A stretch of 64,000 nt of DNA, from NCBI RefSeq assembly GCF_000571935.1, contig NZ_ATAX01000003.1:1-64000 (forward strand), given 5' to 3'. Numbering within the stretch: position 1 is the first letter of the stretch; each line of letters opens with the position of its first letter. The notes beneath the pieces were generated by a model, which did not search any database, was not told the origin of the DNA, and saw nothing but the letters and a program-made list of their open reading frames with translations. The position numbers were made by a program, and so were the translations under genes. This DNA is from Ruminococcus flavefaciens 007c (GTDB taxonomy: Bacteria; Bacillota; Clostridia; Oscillospirales; Ruminococcaceae). Positions 37,049-44,722 of this stretch are shown one piece after another.

Positions 37049-40000
37049 TCATTTTATCAGCATACGACGTATACGAATAAGGTCGTAAATATCCGCATTG
37101 CCGTCCTTATTCAAATCCGCAGCCGCTGCCTGCTGCTTATTGAATGTCGCTGCCTTCAGAAGATATTTCTGCATTAAGACAAGATCGGCAACATTAAAGT
37201 TCCCGTCAAGATTTATGTCGCCCTCCGTATCCTCAAAGGGGATGGCAACAGCGATCCTGTCAACAGAGGGACCGTATCCGCTGTTATTGTAGAGCTTTAT
37301 CGTATTTATGCCCGCTTTCAGAGTTACTGTGGCATCTGCCGCGGCAATTCCCGACCAGTCGTTCCTGTTTGCGTACAGTCCGTCAAGTGTCGCAGCCACT
37401 GAGCCGTTCACATCTATGCTGAGGCTTCTCCTTTCACCCGATACATAGTATATGCGGAGCTTATACTCTCCCGCCTTATCGACAGTAACATTGTCAAAGG
37501 TGATATAATTATCTGCTCCGCCGCCGACATAGCCGACATAGGCATTGCCCGAACTGTACTTTCCGTCCTTGCCTGAGGTCACAGAAGCCTTGCCTGAGAG
37601 CTTTGCTTTTTCTGCCTCATAGAATCTGAAATTGCTGTAAGGAGTGGTCAGTCTCATGCCGCTCTTTGTTATCTTCATGGCAAAACCGCCGTTGGCAAGA
37701 AGGTCTCTTTCGATAACGCTGTCCTTTGTAAGGTCTTCGAGAACGGTCACCTCTATCTCGCTGCCGTCCCTGTTATCTCCGAAGATATACGCAGTATATG
37801 TTCCGTCATCATCGACCAGCTCCGAGAGCTTTACGCTCACCTTTCTTGCCGATAGTGTTGAGGCACCAACATACCAGTCGCTGCCGCTTCTCCTTGCGGT
37901 AACATTGAACTGCATTGGATAGCCGTCAATGACTTTCATGTCGTCCCATGCTACGGGAACGTCATTCAGGAACGGCAGTGCCTTGTTGCCCTGATAGGTG
38001 TATACAGAATGTGCAAAATGCTGTATTCCCGACTCGATAGTAACAACGTCAGCAATAGCAAAGCCTGCTGTAGCCTTTATGCCGTATATGGGTATGCCTG
38101 TAGGTGTGAAGTCAGCCGAACCTGCCACATTTCTTGTGAATGTGTAGGACACTCTGTTAGCCAGCGACGGACTTGTGCCCCACTTGTAGTATTCCGAGCC
38201 GTTTACAGCCTCATAGGATACTATATTCGGATATGTCCTGCTCTCGCCGCGTGGAACAGTACAGCCGTGAAACAGTACCATGAGATGATTCTCGGCAGCT
38301 ATCTTTGCGCAGAGGTTCATCTGCTTCATAGTCTCCTGAGTGTCGCTCTCGTAGTAGTCTACCTTGACGCCGCTGACGCCCAGACTTCTTATACGCTTGA
38401 ACTCACGTACTATAGTTGCCTTGTCAAGCAGCGAATAATAAGGATATGCTGGATTTCCCCTGCTGTCCTTGTAGCCCGAGTGTCCCTTGTTGTTAACGCC
38501 GTACCAGAGGTATATGCCTATGCCCTTTGCAGAAGCATAGTCACAGAGTTCCTTGACCTTGGCTTCGCTGTCATCCCAGAGTGCCCAGCCGAAGTCGAGA
38601 CATACGAAGTCCCAACCGTTATCCGCAGCAAAGTCGATATAGTCCTTCTGTGTGTGGTACTCAACAGGAGAATCTCCGCCGCTGCTCCACCATGACCACG
38701 CGGTCTTGCCGGGGCGTATCCAGCTTGTATCCTCTATCACCGATGGCGGATTGAGATTGAGTATCAGATCGCTTGACGCCATATGATCCAGTGAATCACC
38801 GATGACGACCGCTCTCCACGGAGTATGAAAAGCACTGCCCATGGTGATGCCGCTGACCTTGACGCCGCCCTTGAAGCGCAGACTGTGATAGTCTCCCACA
38901 AACTGAAGGGAGCCTGCACAGTAGGGATCCTCCTCGTTGAAAACGCTTGCTTCGGTAACGGTTACCCAGAATTTATCATTGATAACGCCTGTATACGGGC
39001 AGGAATAAGTAGCATTTGTCTCATTGCCCCTGTCCTTCGGGAGCTCCACCATATCCCATTCGTAGGTAGCATTTGGCCAGTTGCCCCAGAACTTACTCTT
39101 TGAAGGAAACATAACCTGGCTGATCTCTTCCTTTATGGTGGCGCCGTGATCGAGGGCATACCTGAATCCCATACCATCATCGTATACGCGGAAATATACA
39201 GTCAGTGTAGAGCTGCCCTTCTTCAGCGGGAAGGAGATCTCGTTGTAATGGTCGCGTATGGTGGTATGCTTGCCGTAGGGCATTTTATACGTCTCGTCAT
39301 GCTCAACGGAAGCCGCTGAAGGAGCATTCTGTGAAAAGCCCGAGCTAAGATCTTCCGTATTGGTCACAAGCCCCAGCTTTGAAGGCTCAATGACCGTACT
39401 TTCCGTTCCGCGGCTTATCTTGTTTACCGAATAGTAAAAGCTTCCCTTTGCATCTGTCCAGAACTTTGTTATAAGCGAACCGTCTGGAGAAGCCGTCTCA
39501 AGTGAAGGAACGCTTGTAAGCACTGTGCCGTCATGGGCTTTTGAAGTTTCCTCCTCAGGAGACGCTGTGCCTTCTGTTATTGTATCAGGCTCAAAGGTAT
39601 AGCGGTAAAGAGGATTATCCGGAAGCCTTGCTGCCTGAGCCGCTGTCAGAGCATAGCCGTACAGCATAACATCATCCACACAGGCATTTATATCATTATC
39701 TGAGTATACCGAATGACCTATGGAATTGTAGATATAGGACGGCAGGACTCCCTCGGAAAACAGACTGTTCATGGTATCGGAAAGCGTTGCTGCCGTGCTT
39801 GTTGAGAGCAGTTTTCCGTCCATGTAGAACTGAGCGGTATCAGGAGAATATACCGCCGTAAGCTCATGCCATTTACCGCTGTCGGGAGCTGTTTCAAGGT
39901 CGAAAATCGCTCTGTGCCTGTCGTCATTCTCCGTGGTGGTACCCTTTCCCACAAAAATGCTTGTCCTGTATGACTTTTTATCCTTCAGATCAACGGAAAT

Positions 40001-40414
40001 ATCAGGCGAAGTATAGCTCGGTGCAGAGCCTGCGCCAAAGGATACGGGCGAGAACTGGTAAAGCCTGGTATAATCCCCTGCTGCGCTGTCCAGCCTGAAT
40101 TTCAGCGAAAAGCTGAAACCATTTTCACAGCCTTCCCCGAACATGGCAGGAAGCTGGAGCCAGCCGCTGCCGAAGCCGTCACCGTGGAGATCCAGCACAT
40201 TCGACCCGAGAGTACTGTCATAGACCACAGTTGCGTTTCTGCCGCGTATCACAGCGTCTCCCTCAGACATTCCCCGGCTGGCGACAGCAGCATTTGTGTA
40301 GTTTACTGCTGCGTCAGCTGTGACAGCTTTGGGCGTGAACTGCACGGCCGACTGCATGAATACGCACACTGACGCAGCAATGCCCGCAGTTCTTCGGATT
40401 AGTTTTTCCCTCAT
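37049..40414 (-). CDS. GH97 glycosidase with LamG, CBM35-like module and dockerin
   Basis: A 1121-residue secreted enzyme. Signal peptide, then a LamG-type domain (about 45-265), then GH97 (about 310-930) with WGNWPNATYEWDMVELPKD, TAWSWWSSGGDSP and the barrel segment GVSGVKVDYYESDTQ. The Asp in VKVDYY matches the nucleophile of retaining GH97 alpha-galactosidases, whereas inverting members lack it. A CBM35/6-like domain (FYEAEKAKLSGKASV to DRIAVAIPF) precedes a dockerin (DINLDGNFNVADLVLMQKYL, DLNKDGNADIYDLI). That dockerin is shorter than those of most neighbours. Alpha-galactoside cleavage is inferred. Confidence 0.92.
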   Translation of the reverse strand: MREKLIRRTAGIAASVCVFMQSAVQFTPKAVTADAAVNYTNAAVASRGMSEGDAVIRGRNATVVYDSTLGSNVLDLHGDGFGSGWLQLPAMFGEGCENGFSFSLKFRLDSAAGDYTRLYQFSPVSFGAGSAPSYTSPDISVDLKDKKSYRTSIFVGKGTTTENDDRHRAIFDLETAPDSGKWHELTAVYSPDTAQFYMDGKLLSTSTAATLSDTMNSLFSEGVLPSYIYNSIGHSVYSDNDINACVDDVMLYGYALTAAQAARLPDNPLYRYTFEPDTITEGTASPEEETSKAHDGTVLTSVPSLETASPDGSLITKFWTDAKGSFYYSVNKISRGTESTVIEPSKLGLVTNTEDLSSGFSQNAPSAASVEHDETYKMPYGKHTTIRDHYNEISFPLKKGSSTLTVYFRVYDDGMGFRYALDHGATIKEEISQVMFPSKSKFWGNWPNATYEWDMVELPKDRGNETNATYSCPYTGVINDKFWVTVTEASVFNEEDPYCAGSLQFVGDYHSLRFKGGVKVSGITMGSAFHTPWRAVVIGDSLDHMASSDLILNLNPPSVIEDTSWIRPGKTAWSWWSSGGDSPVEYHTQKDYIDFAADNGWDFVCLDFGWALWDDSEAKVKELCDYASAKGIGIYLWYGVNNKGHSGYKDSRGNPAYPYYSLLDKATIVREFKRIRSLGVSGVKVDYYESDTQETMKQMNLCAKIAAENHLMVLFHGCTVPRGESRTYPNIVSYEAVNGSEYYKWGTSPSLANRVSYTFTRNVAGSADFTPTGIPIYGIKATAGFAIADVVTIESGIQHFAHSVYTYQGNKALPFLNDVPVAWDDMKVIDGYPMQFNVTARRSGSDWYVGASTLSARKVSVKLSELVDDDGTYTAYIFGDNRDGSEIEVTVLEDLTKDSVIERDLLANGGFAMKITKSGMRLTTPYSNFRFYEAEKAKLSGKASVTSGKDGKYSSGNAYVGYVGGGADNYITFDNVTVDKAGEYKLRIYYVSGERRSLSIDVNGSVAATLDGLYANRNDWSGIAAADATVTLKAGINTIKLYNNSGYGPSVDRIAVAIPFEDTEGDINLDGNFNVADLVLMQKYLLKAATFNKQQAAAADLNKDGNADIYDLIRIRRMLIK

Positions 40415-40521
40415 TTTAATACCCTCTTTCTGAATATATATATTATGAAATTACCATTTCATAAGTGCAAAGTGTATAATTTTAATAATTCCCCCATTGT
40501 TATTTTAGTCTATTTTTTATA

Positions 40522-40550
40522 ATTATACATCTTCACAGGACTTATTGCAA
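40522..40550 (-). promoter_or_regulatory. Promoter of the GH97 gene
   Basis: On the minus strand TTGCAA (40545-40550) and TATAAT (40522-40527), 17 bases apart. The -35 box equals that of the GH2 gene. Confidence 0.65.
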
Positions 40551-40595
40551 CCCAGAAAGCAAAGAATAGGTGGACAAATTACCAAAAATAGCATC

Positions 40596-40624
40596 TTTAC
40601 AGTATTTCACCTATGTGGTAAAAT
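40596..40624 (+). promoter_or_regulatory. Promoter of the small C39-like gene
   Basis: TTTACA (40596-40601) and TAAAAT (40619-40624), 17 bases apart. Confidence 0.65.
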
Positions 40625-40642
40625 ATAGAACGAGGTGATAAA

Positions 40643-41032
40643 ATGAAGATTGATTATATCCATGAGCCCACCGACCTTCAGTGCGGGCAGGCTGTGCTTG
40701 CAATGGTCCTTGGAAAGACTCCCGAATATATATGCCGGTACCTGAACAACCACCGCGAAACAGACCTTAAAGAGATGAAGCGCTGCTTCCGCGAACACGG
40801 AGTGGACGTATCGGATCAGAGGGTACAGGCGTACTCAAAGGAGGAGCTCCCTCCCCTGTGTATGCTCAGCCTTGAAACTCCCCGCTGCTGGCACTGGTCC
40901 CTTTACTGCGAGGGAACCTTCTATGATCCCGAGCACGGCGTGCTGAACGATTTCCCGCAGAGCAAAAGAAAATATTTCTGGGAGCTGAAGTTGCAGATCA
41001 GTCACGGCAGCTTCATCAGTCCGGAAACATGA
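40643..41032 (+). CDS. Small papain-like (C39-type) cysteine peptidase-like protein
   Basis: A 129-residue cytoplasmic protein that looks like a minimal C39 peptidase. DLQCGQAVLAMVLG (12-25) carries the candidate nucleophile Cys at the head of a helix, preceded by Gln/Leu as in the family. CWHWSLY holds the candidate His (near 81), and FYDPEHG an Asp. No membrane segment, signal or ABC domain is attached, so this is not a bacteriocin exporter. It has its own promoter and a GAGGTGAT site. Its substrate and activity are unknown. It could be a non-catalytic relative. Confidence 0.7.
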   Translation: MKIDYIHEPTDLQCGQAVLAMVLGKTPEYICRYLNNHRETDLKEMKRCFREHGVDVSDQRVQAYSKEELPPLCMLSLETPRCWHWSLYCEGTFYDPEHGVLNDFPQSKRKYFWELKLQISHGSFISPET

Positions 41033-41108
41033 TATAAAGGCCTCCCTTTTTCAACGAAAAACCTTAGTTTTTCTCAATTATTTTTTACATACGGAAATAA
41101 TATATTTA

Positions 41109-41137
41109 TTGACACAGATCGTCAAAAGTGGTACAAT
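41109..41137 (+). promoter_or_regulatory. Promoter of the lipoprotein/radA operon
   Basis: TTGACA (41109-41114) and TACAAT (41132-41137), 17 bases apart. Confidence 0.8.
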
Positions 41138-41167
41138 GATCATATATATATTTAGGAGGCAGCAACA

Positions 41168-42229
41168 TTGAAATTCAGCAGAATATTAGCAGCTGCAGCA
41201 GCAGCTTCTTTCATTTCAGCCTCAGCAGGCTGCAGCAATACAAAAAAGGTCACCAGCACAGAGATAGATCCACTTGCTGTAAGATCACAGCCCACGGAGA
41301 TCGTTTATGACTGGCAGGAGCCCTATTCCGCTACACTCAGCGCATTCAGGAACTCCGACAGATATACGGATAAAGCCATGTTCGAGATACTCGACCTTAC
41401 GGGCGACGGTGTACCCGAGCTTATAATCTCCCCCTCCGACGAAGTTTCGGCACAGTGTGAGATATACAGATTTATCGGCAGCAGAGCGGATCTCATCGCT
41501 ACGTCGGGTTCCTTCGGTTCGTTTGATTATATCCCCTCCCTCAATGCTATCGGCTTCTCCTACAATGGCGAAGGCTTTGTAATGGGCGAATATCAGACCT
41601 ATCAGGAGGGAAGCTTCAACACGGATATAAGCTTCTACAATAATTCCGACAGTGCTTCTGCGGGCGCACATATCCGCTACGAGATCAATAACGAGAACGT
41701 TTCCCTCACAAGGTATCAGGAAGCCCTCTTCCCCTATCAGGAGGCCTTCACCATAAAGGTGGGCAGAAAGTTCTCCCTTGGAGATGAAGCTATAGATTAC
41801 GCGCTCCATTACAGCGAGAGCTGGAGCCAGGTACTTACCGACGATCAGAAAAAGCTTTACAAGGACTATACCGCCTCTGTAATGAATGCTTCCGAGCTTA
41901 AGGACGCTGCATTTGAGATAGTTGACCTTGATCTCAGCGGACTTCCCGAGGTGGTTATATCAACAGGTATGCTCAATGATTCCGAGATCAAGATACTCTA
42001 CCTTGACAGCGACGGAGTCAAGGAGCTTTCCACTTCACCCGATGCCAGCGGCGGCATATGCTTCGATGTCAAGGCAAAGATATTCTATGCTGCTGATTTC
42101 TTCGGCACAATCCAGTGCTGGTCTCTGGCAGGAGCTGATATAAACGGCTTCACACCATCAGAAAGCACCATGCGCTGCGGAAGAAAATACGACCTTACAG
42201 CCGAAAATATCGAAAAGGCTTTCACTTGA
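41168..42229 (+). CDS. Lipoprotein of unknown function
   Basis: A 353-residue surface lipoprotein: signal peptide with lipobox ASAGC (Cys22), then two related halves. Each half contains a motif of the form EILDLTGDGVPELIIS (first) or EIVDLDLSGLPEVVIS (second), like single blades of calcium-binding propeller or VCBS repeats. This suggests an ancient internal duplication. The start is TTG 41168, preceded by AGGAGG at eight bases. It lies nine bases before radA, so it is probably co-transcribed, though a shared function is doubtful. I do not recognise a named family. Confidence 0.8.
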   Translation: MKFSRILAAAAAASFISASAGCSNTKKVTSTEIDPLAVRSQPTEIVYDWQEPYSATLSAFRNSDRYTDKAMFEILDLTGDGVPELIISPSDEVSAQCEIYRFIGSRADLIATSGSFGSFDYIPSLNAIGFSYNGEGFVMGEYQTYQEGSFNTDISFYNNSDSASAGAHIRYEINNENVSLTRYQEALFPYQEAFTIKVGRKFSLGDEAIDYALHYSESWSQVLTDDQKKLYKDYTASVMNASELKDAAFEIVDLDLSGLPEVVISTGMLNDSEIKILYLDSDGVKELSTSPDASGGICFDVKAKIFYAADFFGTIQCWSLAGADINGFTPSESTMRCGRKYDLTAENIEKAFT

Positions 42230-42238
42230 GAATGAAAA

Positions 42239-43615
42239 ATGGCTAAATCAAAATATATTTACACCTGTAATCAGTGCGGCTACGAGAGCTCCAAGTGGAA
42301 CGGCAAATGCCCTTCCTGCGGAGCATGGAACAGCTTCGAGGAGGATATTGCCGAGCCTGCTTCCTCTGCTATGAGGAGCTCGGCTGCTTCGGGAGCAGCT
42401 CCCGATCTGTCGGAAAGTATCCTTGAACTCGGGGACATCGGCGCAGATACCGATATACGCTACGATACAGGTATAGGTGAACTCAACAGAGTCCTGGGCG
42501 GAGGCCTCGTCAAGGGCTCTCTTGTTCTTCTCGGAGGAGAACCGGGTATAGGAAAAAGTACCCTGCTTTTACAGATATGTCAGTTCCTCGGCGAGGATCA
42601 CTCTGTTCTGTACGTTTCGGGAGAGGAGTCTGCAAGACAGATAAAGCTCCGCGCTCAGCGTCTGGGCGTTGATACGGAAAACCTCTATATCCTCACCGCC
42701 ACCGACGCAGAGGCTGTGGCTCAGACCATTGCTTCAAGCGCTCCCGACATTACTATCATAGACTCCATACAGACTATGAGCATAGGCAGGATAACCTCCA
42801 GTCCCGGAAGTCTCACCCAGGTGAGAGAATGTACCAATCTTTTCATGCATACCGCAAAAAATCAGGAGATTCCCATTATTATCGTGGGCCATGTCAACAA
42901 GGACGGCGCTATCGCTGGTCCGAAGGTCATGGAGCATATCGTGGACGCCGTACTCTACTTTGAGGGTGAAAGACACCAGAGCTATCGTATACTCCGCGCT
43001 GTAAAGAACCGTTTCGGCTCTACAAACGAGATAGGAGTATTTGAAATGCTGGACAAGGGGCTCCGTGAGGTGACAAATCCTTCGCAGATGCTTCTGGAAG
43101 GACGTCCTCATAATGTTTCGGGTACCTGCGTTGCCTGCGTTATGGAGGGCAGCAGACCTATACTCGCCGAAGTACAGGCTCTTGCCGCAAAGACCAGCTA
43201 TTCGGCTCCAAGGCGTATGGCTACGGGCTTCGATTTCAACAGGCTGAGCATACTTATTGCCGTTCTTGAAAAAAGACTCGGCATATATATGGGAACTCTC
43301 GATGTATACCTGAATATTGTCGGCGGCTTCAGTCTCGACGAGCCGGCAGGCGACCTTCCTGTGGCTATGGCTCTTTTCTCGGGAGTTATGGACAAGCAGA
43401 TAGACGAAGGTCTGATCGCCTTTGGTGAGATCGGTCTCGGCGGCGAAATACGTTCTGTATCCCATATAGTCCAGCGCATACGCGAAGCTGAACGCATGGG
43501 CTTCACAAAGTGCATAGTGCCAAAGCAGTCAATGTCGTCTGTGGATCCGAAGGAATACGACATCGAGATAATATCCGCGGCGACTTTAAAGCAGGCATTT
43601 GCGGTCATAAAATAA
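42239..43615 (+). CDS. radA: DNA repair protein RadA
   Basis: A complete 458-residue RadA, which helps branch migration during recombinational repair. It has the N-terminal zinc finger (CNQCGYESSKWNGKCPSCG), the RecA-like Walker A GGEPGIGKST, the RadA signature KNRFGSTNEIGVFEM, and a C-terminal Lon-like domain (GGFSLDEPAGDLPVAMAL). It follows the lipoprotein gene by nine bases with only a weak ribosome site and may be translated by coupling. An alpha/beta hydrolase gene follows 24 bases later. Confidence 0.97.
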   Translation: MAKSKYIYTCNQCGYESSKWNGKCPSCGAWNSFEEDIAEPASSAMRSSAASGAAPDLSESILELGDIGADTDIRYDTGIGELNRVLGGGLVKGSLVLLGGEPGIGKSTLLLQICQFLGEDHSVLYVSGEESARQIKLRAQRLGVDTENLYILTATDAEAVAQTIASSAPDITIIDSIQTMSIGRITSSPGSLTQVRECTNLFMHTAKNQEIPIIIVGHVNKDGAIAGPKVMEHIVDAVLYFEGERHQSYRILRAVKNRFGSTNEIGVFEMLDKGLREVTNPSQMLLEGRPHNVSGTCVACVMEGSRPILAEVQALAAKTSYSAPRRMATGFDFNRLSILIAVLEKRLGIYMGTLDVYLNIVGGFSLDEPAGDLPVAMALFSGVMDKQIDEGLIAFGEIGLGGEIRSVSHIVQRIREAERMGFTKCIVPKQSMSSVDPKEYDIEIISAATLKQAFAVIK

Positions 43616-43639
43616 TCACGTTCGGAGAGATAGATACAT

Positions 43640-44599
43640 ATGAAAAAAGGTTTGAAATTCATAGGCAAAAGCCTCCTTGCGCTGATATGTCTTATCCTGC
43701 TTTTCATGCTGGGACTTTTCATATATCACAGGATCATGCTCGGGAAGGAAAAGGAGCTCATATCACAGCCTCTCGGCAAAATGGTCGAGGTTGACGGCGG
43801 GCAAATGTGCGTTTATTCCGAGGGCAGCGGCGACCATACCATCGTGTTCATGTCAGGCTATGGCACTCCCTCACCTATTCTTGACTTCAAGCCTCTTTAT
43901 GATAAGCTCTCGGGAGATTTCCGCATAGCTGTTGTCGAAAAGTTCGGCTACGGCTTCAGCGATGAAACGACACTTCCCAGAGATGTGGATACTATTCTTG
44001 GAAACACCCGCGAAGCCCTCAGCAAGGCAGGTATAGAAGGCCCCTACATTCTCTGTCCTCATTCAGCTTCCGGTATTGAGGCTGTATACTGGGCTCAGAA
44101 GTACCCAGATGAAGTCGAGGGGATAACGGCTATCGATGTTGCTATCCCGGGCTACCACGAAGAATCAGGAGATTCTATCTTCGCGGACAAGCTGGCAGCC
44201 TTTTGGGTAAACTCCGGCCTCACACGCATCACACCAAAGGACAGCTGGGATTACGCCTTTAACTCCCCTTATCTCACAGAAAGCGAAAAGGAGCAGTACC
44301 TGGCCATATTATACGCGAAACGAGGCTCAAAGACCATGCTCCACGAAGCAGAATGGTGCAAGAGGAATATGGATACACTGCTGAAAAACGATCCGCCTTC
44401 TGTTCCAATGCTTTTTTTCGTATCACAAAAAATGGCAGCTGAGGTATTCCCGAGTGATCCCGAGAAATACCTGCTCCTTCCACAAAAATATACCAATGGC
44501 CGTGCAGAGACCGAGGTATTGGACTGCGGTCATTATATCCATGTGGAAGAACCTGAATTAATTGCTGCGGAGATAAGAAAATTCGCGGACAAGCTGTAA
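43640..44599 (+). CDS. Alpha/beta hydrolase with N-terminal membrane anchor
   Basis: A 319-residue protein with one hydrophobic segment (about 13-33: LLALICLILLFMLGLFIY) and an outward alpha/beta hydrolase domain. VFMSGYGTPSP marks the oxyanion loop. CPHSASGIEA contains the nucleophile elbow in the form H-S-A-S-G rather than G-x-S-x-G. DCGHYIHVEEPE holds the catalytic His. The Ser in PHSASG and the final His make an active hydrolase likely; the substrate is unknown. It is the third gene of a likely lipoprotein-radA-hydrolase operon that ends at the terminator at 44615. Confidence 0.85.
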   Translation: MKKGLKFIGKSLLALICLILLFMLGLFIYHRIMLGKEKELISQPLGKMVEVDGGQMCVYSEGSGDHTIVFMSGYGTPSPILDFKPLYDKLSGDFRIAVVEKFGYGFSDETTLPRDVDTILGNTREALSKAGIEGPYILCPHSASGIEAVYWAQKYPDEVEGITAIDVAIPGYHEESGDSIFADKLAAFWVNSGLTRITPKDSWDYAFNSPYLTESEKEQYLAILYAKRGSKTMLHEAEWCKRNMDTLLKNDPPSVPMLFFVSQKMAAEVFPSDPEKYLLLPQKYTNGRAETEVLDCGHYIHVEEPELIAAEIRKFADKL

Positions 44600-44614
44600 A
44601 AAAATATGCACATC

Positions 44615-44650
44615 AAGGAACTGCCTCTGTAAAACGGCAGTCCTTTTTTT
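44615..44650 (+). terminator. Terminator after the hydrolase gene
   Basis: AAGGAACTGCC and GGCAGTCCTT pair around TCTGTAAAAC and are followed by TTTTT. Confidence 0.85.
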
Positions 44651-44651
44651 A

Positions 44652-44680
44652 TTGCTATTTTTATGCCAATATGCTATAAT
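44652..44680 (+). promoter_or_regulatory. Promoter of the GH43-like gene
   Basis: TTGCTA (44652-44657) and TATAAT (44675-44680), 17 bases apart. It closely resembles the LacI-GGDEF promoter at 48914, sharing TTGCTATTTTTAT. Confidence 0.7.
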
Positions 44681-44722
44681 TAGGGTAACAGCATCGTTAT
44701 TTAATTATAAAGGAGGATCATA

